64,000 nucleotides of DNA. Source: Amycolatopsis eburnea (GTDB lineage Bacteria > Actinomycetota > Actinomycetes > Mycobacteriales > Pseudonocardiaceae). A program made the position numbers and the translations under genes. The DNA lies in NCBI RefSeq assembly GCF_003937945.1, contig NZ_RSEC01000035.1, forward strand, positions 1 to 64,000. The letters run 5' to 3'. This document shows positions 35,364-43,734 of the stretch, in pieces; the first letter of the stretch is position 1, and the number at the start of each line of letters is the position of its first letter. Below the pieces are notes generated by a model. That model was not told the origin of the DNA, did no database searches, and saw only the letters and a program-made list of their open reading frames with translations.

Positions 35364-35388
35364 GTCGTAATGTTAACATCAAGACATG
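35361..35388. promoter_or_regulatory. Palindromic operator spanning two divergent start codons
   Basis: CATGTC (35361-35366) and GACATG (35383-35388) flank a perfect ATGTTAACAT core (35370-35379). The outer arms are the initiation codons of the GntR gene and the VOC gene. No room remains for ribosome sites, so at least one transcript is probably leaderless. Confidence 0.8.
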
Positions 35389-35802
35389 ACCCTTCCCCGC
35401 TTCCACCTCGCCATGCCCGTCGACGACCTCGCCGCCGCCCGCCGCTTCTACGGCGAAGTCCTCGGCCTCGAGCCGGGCCGCAGCGCCGAGACCTGGGTCG
35501 ACTGGAACCTGCACGGCCACCAGTTCGTCACGCACCTGGCGCCGTCCCGGCCGGAGCGGGTGCACAACCCGGTCGACGGCCACGACGTGCCGGTGCCGCA
35601 CTTCGGCCTGCTGCTGGCCGTCGAGGAGTTCCACGCCCTCGCCGAGCGGCTGCGCGCCGCCGGGACGGAGTTCGTGATCGAGCCCTACCTCCGGTTCGAA
35701 GGGCAGCCCGGCGAGCAGTGGACGATGTTCCTGCTCGACCCGGCCGGGAACGCCCTGGAGTTCAAGGCTTTCGCCGACGACTCACAGGTCTTCGCGGTCT
35801 GA
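35386..35802 (+). CDS. VOC-family dioxygenase/glyoxalase-like protein
   Basis: A 138-residue VOC protein. [25 protein letters not shown] opens module one (metal His near residue 7), [10 protein letters not shown] brings the second His, and [15 protein letters not shown] the Glu; these three form a complete metal site. It resembles actinobacterial proteins annotated as glyoxalases or extradiol-type dioxygenases. Divergent from, and probably regulated by, the FCD-type GntR protein. Its last 21 bp overlap the end of terC. Confidence 0.82.
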   Translation: MTLPRFHLAMPVDDLAAARRFYGEVLGLEPGRSAETWVDWNLHGHQFVTHLAPSRPERVHNPVDGHDVPVPHFGLLLAVEEFHALAERLRAAGTEFVIEPYLRFEGQPGEQWTMFLLDPAGNALEFKAFADDSQVFAV

Positions 35803-36780
35803 GCCGGACCCGCGCAGCGAGCCCGGGTGCGCCTTCGCCCCGGGGTCGCGGCGGGTCTTGAGCAGGCTGGCGACGGTCACCACGGCGAGCACGCCGATGA
35901 TCACCGCGAGGCTGACCGGCGTGGCGATCTCGGGCACGCGCGGGTCGACGTCGACGTGCGCCCAGTGCAGGATCAGCTTCACCCCGATGAACGCCAGGAT
36001 CACCGCGAGCCCGGCCGAGAGGTAGACGAGCCGGTCGAGCAGCCCCTTCACGAGGAAGTACAGCGCGCGCAGGCCCAGCAGCGCGAAGGCGTTGGCGGCG
36101 AAGACGATGAAGGGCTCGTCGGTCACGCCGAACACCGCGGGGATCGAGTCCAGCGCGAACAGCAGGTCGACGCCGCCGATCGCGACCAGGACCACCACCA
36201 GCGGGGTGACGAGCCGCCGTCCCGCGACCTTGGTGGTCAGCCGGCCGCCATCGTAGGTCTCCGACACCGGCAGCACACGCCGCGCGGTGCGCACGACGAC
36301 GTTGCCCTCGATGTCGGGGTCGGCGTCGCGGTGCCGGAACAGCTGGACGCCGGTGAAGATCAGCAGCAGGCCGAACAGCAGGAACATGAAGGAGAACAAC
36401 GCGAGCAGGGCCGCGCCGAGCGCGATGAAGAGCCCGCGCATCACCAGCGCGAGCACGATCCCGAACGTGAGCACCTTGTGCTGGTGCTCCTCCAAGACAG
36501 CGAACGTCGTCATGATGATCACGAACACGAACAGGTTGTCGACCGACAGGCTCTTCTCGACGATGTAGCCGGCGAAGTACTCGGCGCCGGACTCACCGCC
36601 GTGGGCCAGCGCGAGCCAGACGCCGAACGCCACCGCGACCAGGATGTAGCCCACCGACCAGGCGACCGCCTCGCCGAACCCGACCCGGTGCGGCCGGACC
36701 GCGGCGAGCACGAGGTCGACGGCCAGCAAGGCCAGCACGACGCCGATGGTGACGAGCCACGTGCCGGCCCCGATGCCCAT
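35782..36780 (-). CDS. TerC/Alx-family membrane protein
   Basis: A 332-residue protein with about nine hydrophobic segments. [21 protein letters not shown] and [19 protein letters not shown] carry the paired membrane Asp residues conserved in TerC/Alx proteins, which export manganese or help load metal onto secreted proteins, and are linked to tellurite resistance. The short (79-bp) upstream gap to the TetR gene holds no yybP-ykoY manganese riboswitch that I can see. Confidence 0.9.
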   Translation of the reverse strand: MGIGAGTWLVTIGVVLALLAVDLVLAAVRPHRVGFGEAVAWSVGYILVAVAFGVWLALAHGGESGAEYFAGYIVEKSLSVDNLFVFVIIMTTFAVLEEHQHKVLTFGIVLALVMRGLFIALGAALLALFSFMFLLFGLLLIFTGVQLFRHRDADPDIEGNVVVRTARRVLPVSETYDGGRLTTKVAGRRLVTPLVVVLVAIGGVDLLFALDSIPAVFGVTDEPFIVFAANAFALLGLRALYFLVKGLLDRLVYLSAGLAVILAFIGVKLILHWAHVDVDPRVPEIATPVSLAVIIGVLAVVTVASLLKTRRDPGAKAHPGSLRGSGSDREDL

Positions 36781-36859
36781 CCGCTCCCCCGCTCCCGCGT
36801 GCTTGCGGCGATCGTAAGGGCGGGCCCGCGTCCGCGCATCCGGACTCCACTGTGGACGG

Positions 36860-37546
36860 TCAGCGCGGCGCGAGGTCGGCCGCGGCGAGCGGCGCGTCCG
36901 GGTCGAGCGCGACGCCGCCGGCGCGCAGGGTGTCGTCGACGATGCCCCAGACCCAGCGCGCCAGCAGGGCGGTCAGCTCGGCGCGGCTGACCCCGCGGGG
37001 GTTCTCCAGCCAGCGCGAGGTGCTCGTTTCCACGAGGCCGACCAGTCCGAACGCGACGGCCTCGCAGACGCGGGTGTCCATGCCGAAGAGGCCGAGGTAG
37101 TGCTCGAAGACGACGGTGAGCTGGCGGGCGATGGCGGTCTTGCCGTCGGCGAAGACGTCGGGGGCGCCGTCCATGCCGTGCCTGGTGAGGTAGCGGTAGA
37201 GCGAGCCGTGCTCGGCCAGCCAGCGGGTGTGCGCGCCGATCGCCGTCCGGATGAGGTCCATCGGCGTGCCGCTGGGGGTCCACAGCGGCGCGAACTCGGC
37301 GGTGATCAGCTCCACCACCCGGCGCGCGATGGCGTGCTGCAGGTCGGCGGCGCCGTCGAAGTGCCGGTAGAGGCGCGTGCGGGCCACGCCGGCTTCGTCG
37401 GCGATCTGCTCGGTGGACACCTCGGGCCCGTACCGCGCGATGGCGCGCAGGCCCGCCTCGACGAACTCGCCGCGGCGGCGTTCCCGCTGCCCGGCCCACC
37501 GCGCGGCCCGGCCATCGGGCGGCCTCGGCCTGTCCGTCGATGTCAT
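36860..37546 (-). CDS. TetR-family regulator
   Basis: A 228-residue TetR protein; VSTEQIADEAGVARTRLYRHFDGA is the HTH. ATG 37546 (MTSTDRP) is used, GTG 37552 being the alternative; neither has a strong ribosome site. It is divergent from the sigma-factor gene, and an AGTGTAC/GTACACT inverted repeat lies directly before its start, so it may control itself and the sigma factor. Confidence 0.87.
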   Translation of the reverse strand: MTSTDRPRPPDGRAARWAGQRERRRGEFVEAGLRAIARYGPEVSTEQIADEAGVARTRLYRHFDGAADLQHAIARRVVELITAEFAPLWTPSGTPMDLIRTAIGAHTRWLAEHGSLYRYLTRHGMDGAPDVFADGKTAIARQLTVVFEHYLGLFGMDTRVCEAVAFGLVGLVETSTSRWLENPRGVSRAELTALLARWVWGIVDDTLRAGGVALDPDAPLAAADLAPR

Positions 37547-37554
37547 CGGCACGG

Positions 37555-37585
37555 AGTGTACCGGCGCGGCGCTATGGCGTACACT
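37555..37585. promoter_or_regulatory. Inverted repeat between TetR and sigma-factor genes
   Basis: AGTGTAC (37555-37561) and GTACACT (37579-37585) form a perfect 7-bp inverted repeat separated by 17 bases, starting 9 bp before the TetR gene. The arm spacing is about two helical turns, compatible with a TetR dimer pair. Confidence 0.5.
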
Positions 37586-37630
37586 GCCGTACCTCTTACT
37601 TTGGGTGCAGTGCGGTCACGGAGAGTTCGG

Positions 37631-38377
37631 ATGAGGACAGCAGACGAGGACCCGCCGGACGCGGAGCTGCTCGCCGCCCTCCGCGCCGGCGACCTCGCCG
37701 CGGGCGGCGCCCTGTTCCGCCGGCACGCGGGTCCGCTGCGCGGCATCGCGAGCGGCTGGGCCAACCAGCCCGCCGAGCGCGACGACCTGGTGGCCGAGGC
37801 GTTCACCCGCGTCCTGGCGGTGGTCCGCGCCGGCGGCGGCCCGGACGGCGACCTGCGGCCGTACCTCGTGGTGACCATGCGCAACCTGGTCTCCCGCTGG
37901 GGCAGGCAAGGCAGCCGCGTCGAACTGTGCGAGACGGTCCCCGAGTCGTGCGCCGCCGGCGGAGCCGACGAACTGGCGCTGCACCGGTCGAACGAAAAGC
38001 TGGTGTGGACGGCTTACTGCACGCTGCCGGGCCGGTGGCGGACAGTGCTCTGGCGGACCGAGGCGGAGGGTGACACCCCGACGGAGGTCGCACCCCTGCT
38101 CGGACTTTCACCCAATAGTGTGGCGGCGCTGGCGATGCGGGCGCGTGAAGGGTTGCGGCAGGCGTACCTGCAGGTCCAGGTACCGGACGCGGAGGAACCG
38201 ATCTGCCGCGAGCCCCGCCGCCGGATGGGGGCGTGGGTCCGCGGCGGGCTGTCCCAGCGCCGGGCGTCGGCGATCGCGGAGCACATCGCGGGCTGCGGCT
38301 CGTGCCGCACGGTGGCGACGGGCCTGGACGAGGCGAACCGCGAACTCCCTTCCACCGCGGCCCGCCTCCCCGGCTGA
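37631..38377 (+). CDS. ECF-type sigma factor with C-terminal zinc-finger tail
   Basis: A 248-residue sigma-70 family protein. Region 2 spans residues 15-95 (AALFRRHAGPLRGIASGWANQ ... VTMRNLVSRW, shown in parts); region 4 around 140-185 includes EVAPLLGLSPNSVAALAMRAREGLRQAYL. The C-terminus has AIAEHIAGCGSC, the HxxxCxxC motif of zf-HC2 anti-sigma domains, so the regulator may carry its own redox or zinc-sensitive inhibitor. No separate anti-sigma gene follows. ATG 37631 is chosen; the upstream frame is open but lacks homology. Confidence 0.83.
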   Translation: MRTADEDPPDAELLAALRAGDLAAGGALFRRHAGPLRGIASGWANQPAERDDLVAEAFTRVLAVVRAGGGPDGDLRPYLVVTMRNLVSRWGRQGSRVELCETVPESCAAGGADELALHRSNEKLVWTAYCTLPGRWRTVLWRTEAEGDTPTEVAPLLGLSPNSVAALAMRAREGLRQAYLQVQVPDAEEPICREPRRRMGAWVRGGLSQRRASAIAEHIAGCGSCRTVATGLDEANRELPSTAARLPG

Positions 38378-38397
38378 CCCGCCCGGCCCGGCCACAG

Positions 38398-38450
38398 GTC
38401 TTGAATGAGTCATTCAGGACCTGCGAAGACCTGAATGGGTCATTCAAGAC
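38398..38450. repeat. Intergenic palindromic element, copy 3
   Basis: Third copy of the TGAATGAGTCATTCA hairpin: arms at 38398-38420 and 38428-38450 around CTGCGAA; the second core is TGAATGGGTCATTCA. The block GGCCCGGCAAAATCGC ... GGGTGACCGGCGGC (38465-38504) to its right matches 9703-9742 beside copy 1, so the repeated unit is longer than the hairpin. This is the left part of the 337-bp gap between the sigma-factor and GAF-regulator genes. Confidence 0.75.
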
Positions 38451-38535
38451 CTTTGCAGGCCAGGGGCCCGGCAAAATCGCGCCGGCGGGCGGGTGACCGG
38501 CGGCAGGGGTCGCGTGGTCTGCCCGGCCTCGCGGG

Positions 38536-38594
38536 GATGTCATGAAAGGGTCGTTCATGTCGTCTGGCGAGATGAACGACCCTTTCATGACATC
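38536..38594. repeat. Perfect 23-bp inverted repeat, ATGAAAGGGTCGTTCAT family
   Basis: Arms 38536-38558 and 38572-38594 are exact reverse complements over 23 bp (core ATGAAAGGGTCGTTCAT) with a 13-base loop. It lies 120 bp before the GAF-regulator start, on the same intergenic stretch as copy 3 of the other family. It would form a very stable hairpin or cruciform. No T-tract follows. Confidence 0.75.
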
Positions 38595-38714
38595 GCGGAT
38601 CGCCGGATCTGCCGTGCTGCGCGACTTGCCGCGCCCATCACCCCGGGGTTGCGGGAAGGTTGCCTCGCCCCCCACCTGCGGGGTTACCGTGAAGGCCCGG
38701 CCCAGGAGGTGGCG

Positions 38715-39887
38715 GTGGACGAAGGCGTCTGCGCGGTCCGGCCCGGCACCGACGTGGCCGGGCACGCCCGGCTGCTCGCGGGCATCCACGACGCCGTCCT
38801 GGCCGGGAAGCCGCCCAAGACCGCGCCGCGGCTGCTCGTCGAACGCTCGTGGCGGCGGGTCGCCGCGCAAGGGGTGGATCCCGATCGGCCGCCCGCGCCC
38901 GATCCCGTCGGGATCGCCGAGGTCGAACGGCGGCGGAACGGCTGCCGGCTGAACGAAGTGCTGCCCGAGCTGCGGGGTGCGCTGACGTCGGTCGCCGAGG
39001 ACGCGCGGCACCTCATGGTCGTCACCGACGCCGACGGGGTCGTCCTCTGGCGCGAAGGCTCGCGAGGGGTGCGCCACCGCGCCGACTCGCTCGGCTTCAC
39101 CGAGGGGGCCACCTGGTCGGAGCCCGCCATCGGCAGCAACGCGATCGGGACCGCGCTGGCCGAGGCCGCGCCCGTGCAGATGTTCGCCGCCGAGCACTTC
39201 GTGCGGTCGCACCACACCTGGGCCTGCACCGCCTACCCCGTGCACGACCCGCGCAGCGGCGAGCTGCTCGGCATCGTCGACGTCAGCGGGCCCGCCGAGA
39301 CCGTGCACCCGATGACCGTCGCGCTGGTCGGGACGTCCGTGCGGCTCGTCGAAGCCCTGCTGTGGCAGCGGCACGAGGCCCGGCTGCAAGGGCTCCGGCA
39401 GCTGTCCGGGCACGTGCTCCGCGGCGGGCCCGGGCTGGTCGTCGACGACCACGGCTGGGTCGCCGCGCAGAGCGGGGTCTCCGGGATCGACCGGGTCGCC
39501 GCGCCCAGTCCCGGCGTTCCGGTGGCCGTGCGCGGGATCGGCGCGTGCGAACCCGAGCCGGTGCCCGGCGGCTGGCTCCTGCGCCCGAGCCGGCGCGAAC
39601 CGTTGCGGCTCACCCTCGAACTCGGGCCGCCGCGCGCGATCGTCGAAGGCTCGACGCGGTGGACGCACCCGCTCGGCCGCCGCCAGGCCGACCTGCTGCG
39701 GCTGATCGCGACCGCGGGGCCCGCCGGGGTGTCGGCCGCGCAGCTGTCGGAAACCGTCTACGGCGACCGCACGCACCTGGTGACCGTGCGCGCTGAGCTG
39801 TCCCGGCTGCGCAAGCTCGTCGGCGGCCTGCTGCTCGCCCGGCCGTACCGGATCGCGCCGGGCGTCGACGTGGTGTTGCAACCTTAG
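38715..39887 (+). CDS. GAF-domain transcriptional regulator (AcoR-like N-terminus)
   Basis: A 390-residue protein. The N-terminal half resembles the sensor part of AcoR-type activators (ERSWRRVAAQGVDPDRP; GAF region HLMVVTDADGVVLWREG ... WSEPAIGSNAIGTALAE; ACTAYPVHDP), but the sigma-54 ATPase domain is absent. The C-terminus carries a helix-turn-helix (GVSAAQLSETVYGDRTHLVTVRAEL, in parts). GTG 38715 follows AGGAGG. Position beside the monooxygenase suggests that it controls that gene. Confidence 0.82.
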   Translation: MDEGVCAVRPGTDVAGHARLLAGIHDAVLAGKPPKTAPRLLVERSWRRVAAQGVDPDRPPAPDPVGIAEVERRRNGCRLNEVLPELRGALTSVAEDARHLMVVTDADGVVLWREGSRGVRHRADSLGFTEGATWSEPAIGSNAIGTALAEAAPVQMFAAEHFVRSHHTWACTAYPVHDPRSGELLGIVDVSGPAETVHPMTVALVGTSVRLVEALLWQRHEARLQGLRQLSGHVLRGGPGLVVDDHGWVAAQSGVSGIDRVAAPSPGVPVAVRGIGACEPEPVPGGWLLRPSRREPLRLTLELGPPRAIVEGSTRWTHPLGRRQADLLRLIATAGPAGVSAAQLSETVYGDRTHLVTVRAELSRLRKLVGGLLLARPYRIAPGVDVVLQP

Positions 39888-39977
39888 GGCAACCCTTACG
39901 CGGACCCGGGCCGCCGGGGTTGGCTGCCCTGAACGCGCCGCCGACGACGACGGTGCCCGAGACGGGGAGGTCCGCTC

Positions 39978-41792
39978 ATGACCCAGACCCTCGAACCGGC
40001 CGCGGCCCTCGATGCCCGGCAGCGCGTCGACGGCTGGCTCGCCGACTTCGAGGCCGCGCTCGCGGCCCGGGACGCCGACCGCGCCGCCGCCCTCTTCGCC
40101 ACGACGTCGTTCTGGCGCGACCTGGTCGCCTTCACCTGGAACCTGAAGACCGTCGAAAACCGCGACGGCGTCAAAGATCTCCTGCTCGCCACGATGGACA
40201 GCACCGACGCGAGCGGCTTCCACGCCACCGAGGAGCCGACCGAGACCGACGGCGTCGTCGAGGCGTGGATCGGCTTCGAAACCGCCGCCGGGCGCGGGCG
40301 CGGCCACTTGCGGCTCACCGACGAAGGCGCGTTCACGCTGCTCACCACGCTGCACGAGCTGAAGGGTCACGAGGAGCCGCTCGGCACCGCGCGGCCGAAG
40401 GGCGCCGAGCACGGCGTCAACCGCGAGCGCGTCACCTGGTCCGAAGCCCGGGAGGCCGAACGACAAGAGCTGGGCACCACGCGGCAGCCGTACGTCGTCG
40501 TCATCGGCGGCGGGCAGGGCGGGATCGCGCTGGGCGCGCGGCTGCGCCAGCTCGGCGTGCCGCACGTGGTCGTCGACCGGTACGCCCGGCCCGGCGACCA
40601 GTGGCGCGGCCGCTACAAGTCGCTCTGCCTGCACGACCCGGTCTGGTACGACCACCTGCCCTACCTCGACTTCCCGCGCAACTGGCCGGTCTTCGCGCCC
40701 AAGGACAAGATCGCCGACTGGCTCGAGATGTACACGAAGGTCATGGAGGTCAACTACTGGTCCTCGACGACCTGCAAGAGCGCCGCCTACGACGAAGAAG
40801 CCAAGGAGTGGACGGTCGTCCTCGACCGCGACGGCGAAGAAGTCGTCCTCAAGCCGAAGCAGCTCGTGCTCGCGACCGGCATGTCGGGCAAGCCGAACAT
40901 CCCGGAGCTGCCCGGCCAGGACCGCTTCCGGGGCGAGCAGCACCACAGCTCGCAGCACCCCGGGCCGGACGCCTACCGCGGCAAGAAGGCCGTGATCATC
41001 GGGTCCAACAACTCGGCGTTCGACATCTGCGGCGCGCTGTGGGAAGCCGGCGCCGACGTCACCATGGTCCAGCGCAGCTCCACGCACATCGTGAAGTCGG
41101 ACTCCCTGATGGACCTCGGGCTCGGCGACCTCTACTCCGAGCGCGCGCTGGCCGCCGGGATGACCACGCAGAAGGCGGACCTGACGTTCGCCTCGCTCCC
41201 CTACCGGATCATGCACACCTTCCAGCAGCCGGTGTACGCCGCGATCAAGGAACGCGACCAGGAGTTCTACGACCGCCTCGAAGCCGCGGGCTTCCGCCAC
41301 GACTGGGGTGACGACGACTCCGGCCTGTTCATGAAGTACCTGCGCCGCGGCTCGGGCTACTACATCGACGTGGGCGCCGCCGACCTGGTGGCGAACGGCG
41401 ACGTCAAGCTCGCGCACGGCCAGGTCACCGAGCTGACGGAGCACTCCGTGAAGCTCGACGACGGCACCGAGCTGGAGGCCGACCTCGTCGTCTACGCCAC
41501 CGGGTACGGCTCGATGAACGGCTGGGCCGCGGACCTGATCAGCCAGGAGGTCGCGGACAAGGTCGGCAAGGTGTGGGGCCTGGGCTCGGACACCACGAAG
41601 GACCCGGGTCCGTGGGAGGGCGAGCAGCGGAACATGTGGAAGCCCACGCAGCAGGAGGGCCTGTGGTTCCACGGCGGGAACCTGCACCAGTCCCGCCACT
41701 ACTCGCTGTACTTGGCCCTGCAGCTCAAGGCCCGCGCCGAAGGCCTGCCGACGCCGGTGTACGGGCTGCAGGAAGTGCACCACCTCGCCTAG
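39978..41792 (+). CDS. Flavin-dependent monooxygenase with N-terminal NTF2-like domain
   Basis: A 604-residue protein. Residues 1-150 form an NTF2-like fold; the flavoprotein starts about 170 with VVVIGGGQGGIALGARLRQ (FAD), DRYARPGDQWRGRY, FRGEQHHSSQHP close to the Baeyer-Villiger/FMO fingerprint FxGxxxHxxx(W/Y), and VIIGSNNSAFDICGAL (NADPH). LVVYATGYGSMNGW is the FMO ATG motif. It should oxygenate a heteroatom or ketone. The stop overlaps that of the convergent acyl-CoA dehydrogenase by 4 bp. Confidence 0.87.
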   Translation: MTQTLEPAAALDARQRVDGWLADFEAALAARDADRAAALFATTSFWRDLVAFTWNLKTVENRDGVKDLLLATMDSTDASGFHATEEPTETDGVVEAWIGFETAAGRGRGHLRLTDEGAFTLLTTLHELKGHEEPLGTARPKGAEHGVNRERVTWSEAREAERQELGTTRQPYVVVIGGGQGGIALGARLRQLGVPHVVVDRYARPGDQWRGRYKSLCLHDPVWYDHLPYLDFPRNWPVFAPKDKIADWLEMYTKVMEVNYWSSTTCKSAAYDEEAKEWTVVLDRDGEEVVLKPKQLVLATGMSGKPNIPELPGQDRFRGEQHHSSQHPGPDAYRGKKAVIIGSNNSAFDICGALWEAGADVTMVQRSSTHIVKSDSLMDLGLGDLYSERALAAGMTTQKADLTFASLPYRIMHTFQQPVYAAIKERDQEFYDRLEAAGFRHDWGDDDSGLFMKYLRRGSGYYIDVGAADLVANGDVKLAHGQVTELTEHSVKLDDGTELEADLVVYATGYGSMNGWAADLISQEVADKVGKVWGLGSDTTKDPGPWEGEQRNMWKPTQQEGLWFHGGNLHQSRHYSLYLALQLKARAEGLPTPVYGLQEVHHLA

Positions 41793-42832
41793 GAACGGAG
41801 TGCGCGCGCGGGATCGCCGAACAGCAGGGCGGTCCCGTGCGCGCGCTTGAAGTACAGGTGGGCGTCGTGCTCCCAGGTGATCGCGATGCCGCCGTGCAGC
41901 TGGATCATCTCGGCGGCGGCATGCGAAAAGGCTTCGCTGCACACGAGTTTCGCGCCCGCGACCGCTTCCGCGTCACCGTCCACAATGGCCGCGTACAGCG
42001 CCGAGCGGGCCGCTTCGACGTGGACGTGGACGTCGGCCATCCGGTGCTTCAGCGCCTGGAACGACCCGATCGGCCGGCCGAACTGACGGCGTTGCTTCGT
42101 GTATTCCACCGTCAGTTCCAGCGCCCGGGCGGCCGCACCGACCTGTTCCGCGGCCACGCCGATCACCGCGGTGTCGAGCAGCCGCCGCAGCTGCCGCTCG
42201 AAGCCGCCGGTGTCGAGGCGCCGGGCGGGGGTCGCGGCGAAGTCGACGACGGCGAGCCGCCGGGTGGGGTCGAGGGTGGTGACGCGCTCGCGGTGGACGC
42301 CGTCGAGCGGCACTTCGAACAGCCCGGCGCCGTCCGCGGTGCGGGCCACCGCGAGGAGGACGTCCGCGAGTTCGCCGTCGAGGACGTAGTGGGCGCGGCC
42401 GTCGAGTCCGGCGTCCGACGCGGTGAGCGCGCACGCCCAATCTTCGCCGGCCCAGGCCAGCGCGGCGAGGGTGGTGCCCGCGGCGATGCCGGGCAGCAGC
42501 CGTTCGCAGGCTTCGTCGTTTTCGGCGCGGAGCAGGGCTTCGCCGCAGAGCAACGCCGAGCCCAGCAGCGGTGCGGGCGTCAGCGTCCGGCCGAGTTCCT
42601 GCAGGACCACGCACGTTTCGGCGAGTCCAGCGCCCGCGCCGCCGTAGTGCTCGGGGATCGCGAGGGCGGCGACGCCGATCTGCTCGCACAACGTCGACCA
42701 CAGCTTGTCGTCGTACCCCAGCGGCGAGTCCATCGCGGCCCGCACCGCCTCGGGCCCCGAGCGCCGGGTCAACAGCGCCCGAACGGCGTCCCGCAGGGCG
42801 CGGGCCTCCTCGGTGTCCATCGGGTCGGTCAT
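41789..42832 (-). CDS. Acyl-CoA dehydrogenase, FadE33-like (steroid cluster)
   Basis: A 347-residue acyl-CoA dehydrogenase. RRQFGRPIGSFQALKHRMAD is the conserved C-terminal-domain entry and QLHGGIAITWEHDAHLYFKRA its end. The usual catalytic IYEGT Glu motif is missing, as in the short ChsE/FadE partners that work as alpha2beta2 complexes. By order (after fadD3, hydratase and two more dehydrogenases) it matches fadE33 of M. tuberculosis. Last gene of the minus-strand operon; its ATG overlaps the preceding stop. Confidence 0.83.
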   Translation of the reverse strand: MTDPMDTEEARALRDAVRALLTRRSGPEAVRAAMDSPLGYDDKLWSTLCEQIGVAALAIPEHYGGAGAGLAETCVVLQELGRTLTPAPLLGSALLCGEALLRAENDEACERLLPGIAAGTTLAALAWAGEDWACALTASDAGLDGRAHYVLDGELADVLLAVARTADGAGLFEVPLDGVHRERVTTLDPTRRLAVVDFAATPARRLDTGGFERQLRRLLDTAVIGVAAEQVGAAARALELTVEYTKQRRQFGRPIGSFQALKHRMADVHVHVEAARSALYAAIVDGDAEAVAGAKLVCSEAFSHAAAEMIQLHGGIAITWEHDAHLYFKRAHGTALLFGDPARALRS

Positions 42833-43734
42833 CGCAGCACCCGCGCGCGGTGGAACGACCCGGTCCCCCACGCCCCGGCCAGCGCGCGGACCTTCGTGAT
42901 CCGCAGGCCGAGGTCGTGTTCGGCGGTGTAGCCGATGGCGCCGTGCACCTGGAGCGCGGTCCGGGCGGCGAGGGAGGCGGCGTCCCCGGCCATGACCTTG
43001 GCCGCGGAGACGTCCCGGGCGAACGTCTCCCCGGCGACGGCCGCGCCGTAGAGCAGCGGGCGGGCCAGTTCGAGCCGGGTGGCGACGTCGGCGAGCAGGT
43101 GCTTGATCGCCTGGTACTCGCCGATGGCCCGGCCGTACTGACGACGCTGCTGGGCGTACGCGACGGAGGTGTCGAGGAGCCATTGGCCGGCGCCGAGCAA
43201 CTGGGCGGCCACGGCCAGGACGCCGAGGTCGGACAGGGGTGCCGCGGTCGCGCCGGGGACCCGGAACAGCCGCCGGACCGGGTCGATCGAGCGGACCGGT
43301 TCCGCCGCGGTCAGGTCGGCGCCGGTGAGGTCCAGGACCACGCCGGAGACGTCGGCGTCCAGCGCGAGGGGGACTTCCGGCGGGGCGACGACGGTGGCCA
43401 GGAGGTCGCCCTCGGCGAGCGCGGTGAGCTTCTCGCCGGTCAGCAAAGCCGGGGCGACCGCCGCCGACTCGACGAGCGGGCCCGGGACGGCGTGGTAGCC
43501 GAGCGCTTCGAAGGCGACGACCAGGTCGACCGGGCCGGCGCCGAGGCCGCCGTGCTCCTCGGGGACGAGCAGCGCGAAGACCCCGACGTCGGCGAGCGCA
43601 CGCCAGAGTTTCAGGCCGCGGTCGGGCTCGCCCGCCGCCCAGGCCCGGGCGGCGGCCGCGGTGTCGGCGCCGCCGAGCAGGTCGTGCAGTGTCGTGGAGA
43701 ACTGCTGTTGTTCCGGCGAGAGCAGGAATCTCAT
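42829..43734 (-). CDS. Acyl-CoA dehydrogenase, FadE32-like (steroid cluster)
   Basis: A 301-residue, short acyl-CoA dehydrogenase. FALLVPEEHGGLGAG, QRRQYGRAIGEYQAIKHLLAD and ALQVHGAIGYTAEHDLGL are family blocks; the short length and lack of a canonical catalytic Glu fit one subunit of a heteromeric FadE complex. It corresponds by position to fadE32. Overlaps of four bases with both neighbours suggest equal expression with them. Confidence 0.82.
   Translation of the reverse strand: MRFLLSPEQQQFSTTLHDLLGGADTAAAARAWAAGEPDRGLKLWRALADVGVFALLVPEEHGGLGAGPVDLVVAFEALGYHAVPGPLVESAAVAPALLTGEKLTALAEGDLLATVVAPPEVPLALDADVSGVVLDLTGADLTAAEPVRSIDPVRRLFRVPGATAAPLSDLGVLAVAAQLLGAGQWLLDTSVAYAQQRRQYGRAIGEYQAIKHLLADVATRLELARPLLYGAAVAGETFARDVSAAKVMAGDAASLAARTALQVHGAIGYTAEHDLGLRITKVRALAGAWGTGSFHRARVLR

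Noticed and set aside
36781..36859. Manganese riboswitch before terC
   Set aside because: The gap is 79 bp and lacks the conserved yybP-ykoY loops.
37803..41942. A 1379-codon open frame on the minus strand
   Set aside because: It is a high-GC shadow of the sigma-factor, GAF-regulator and monooxygenase genes; its translation is Arg/Gly/Ala-rich without domains and crosses the intergenic palindromes.
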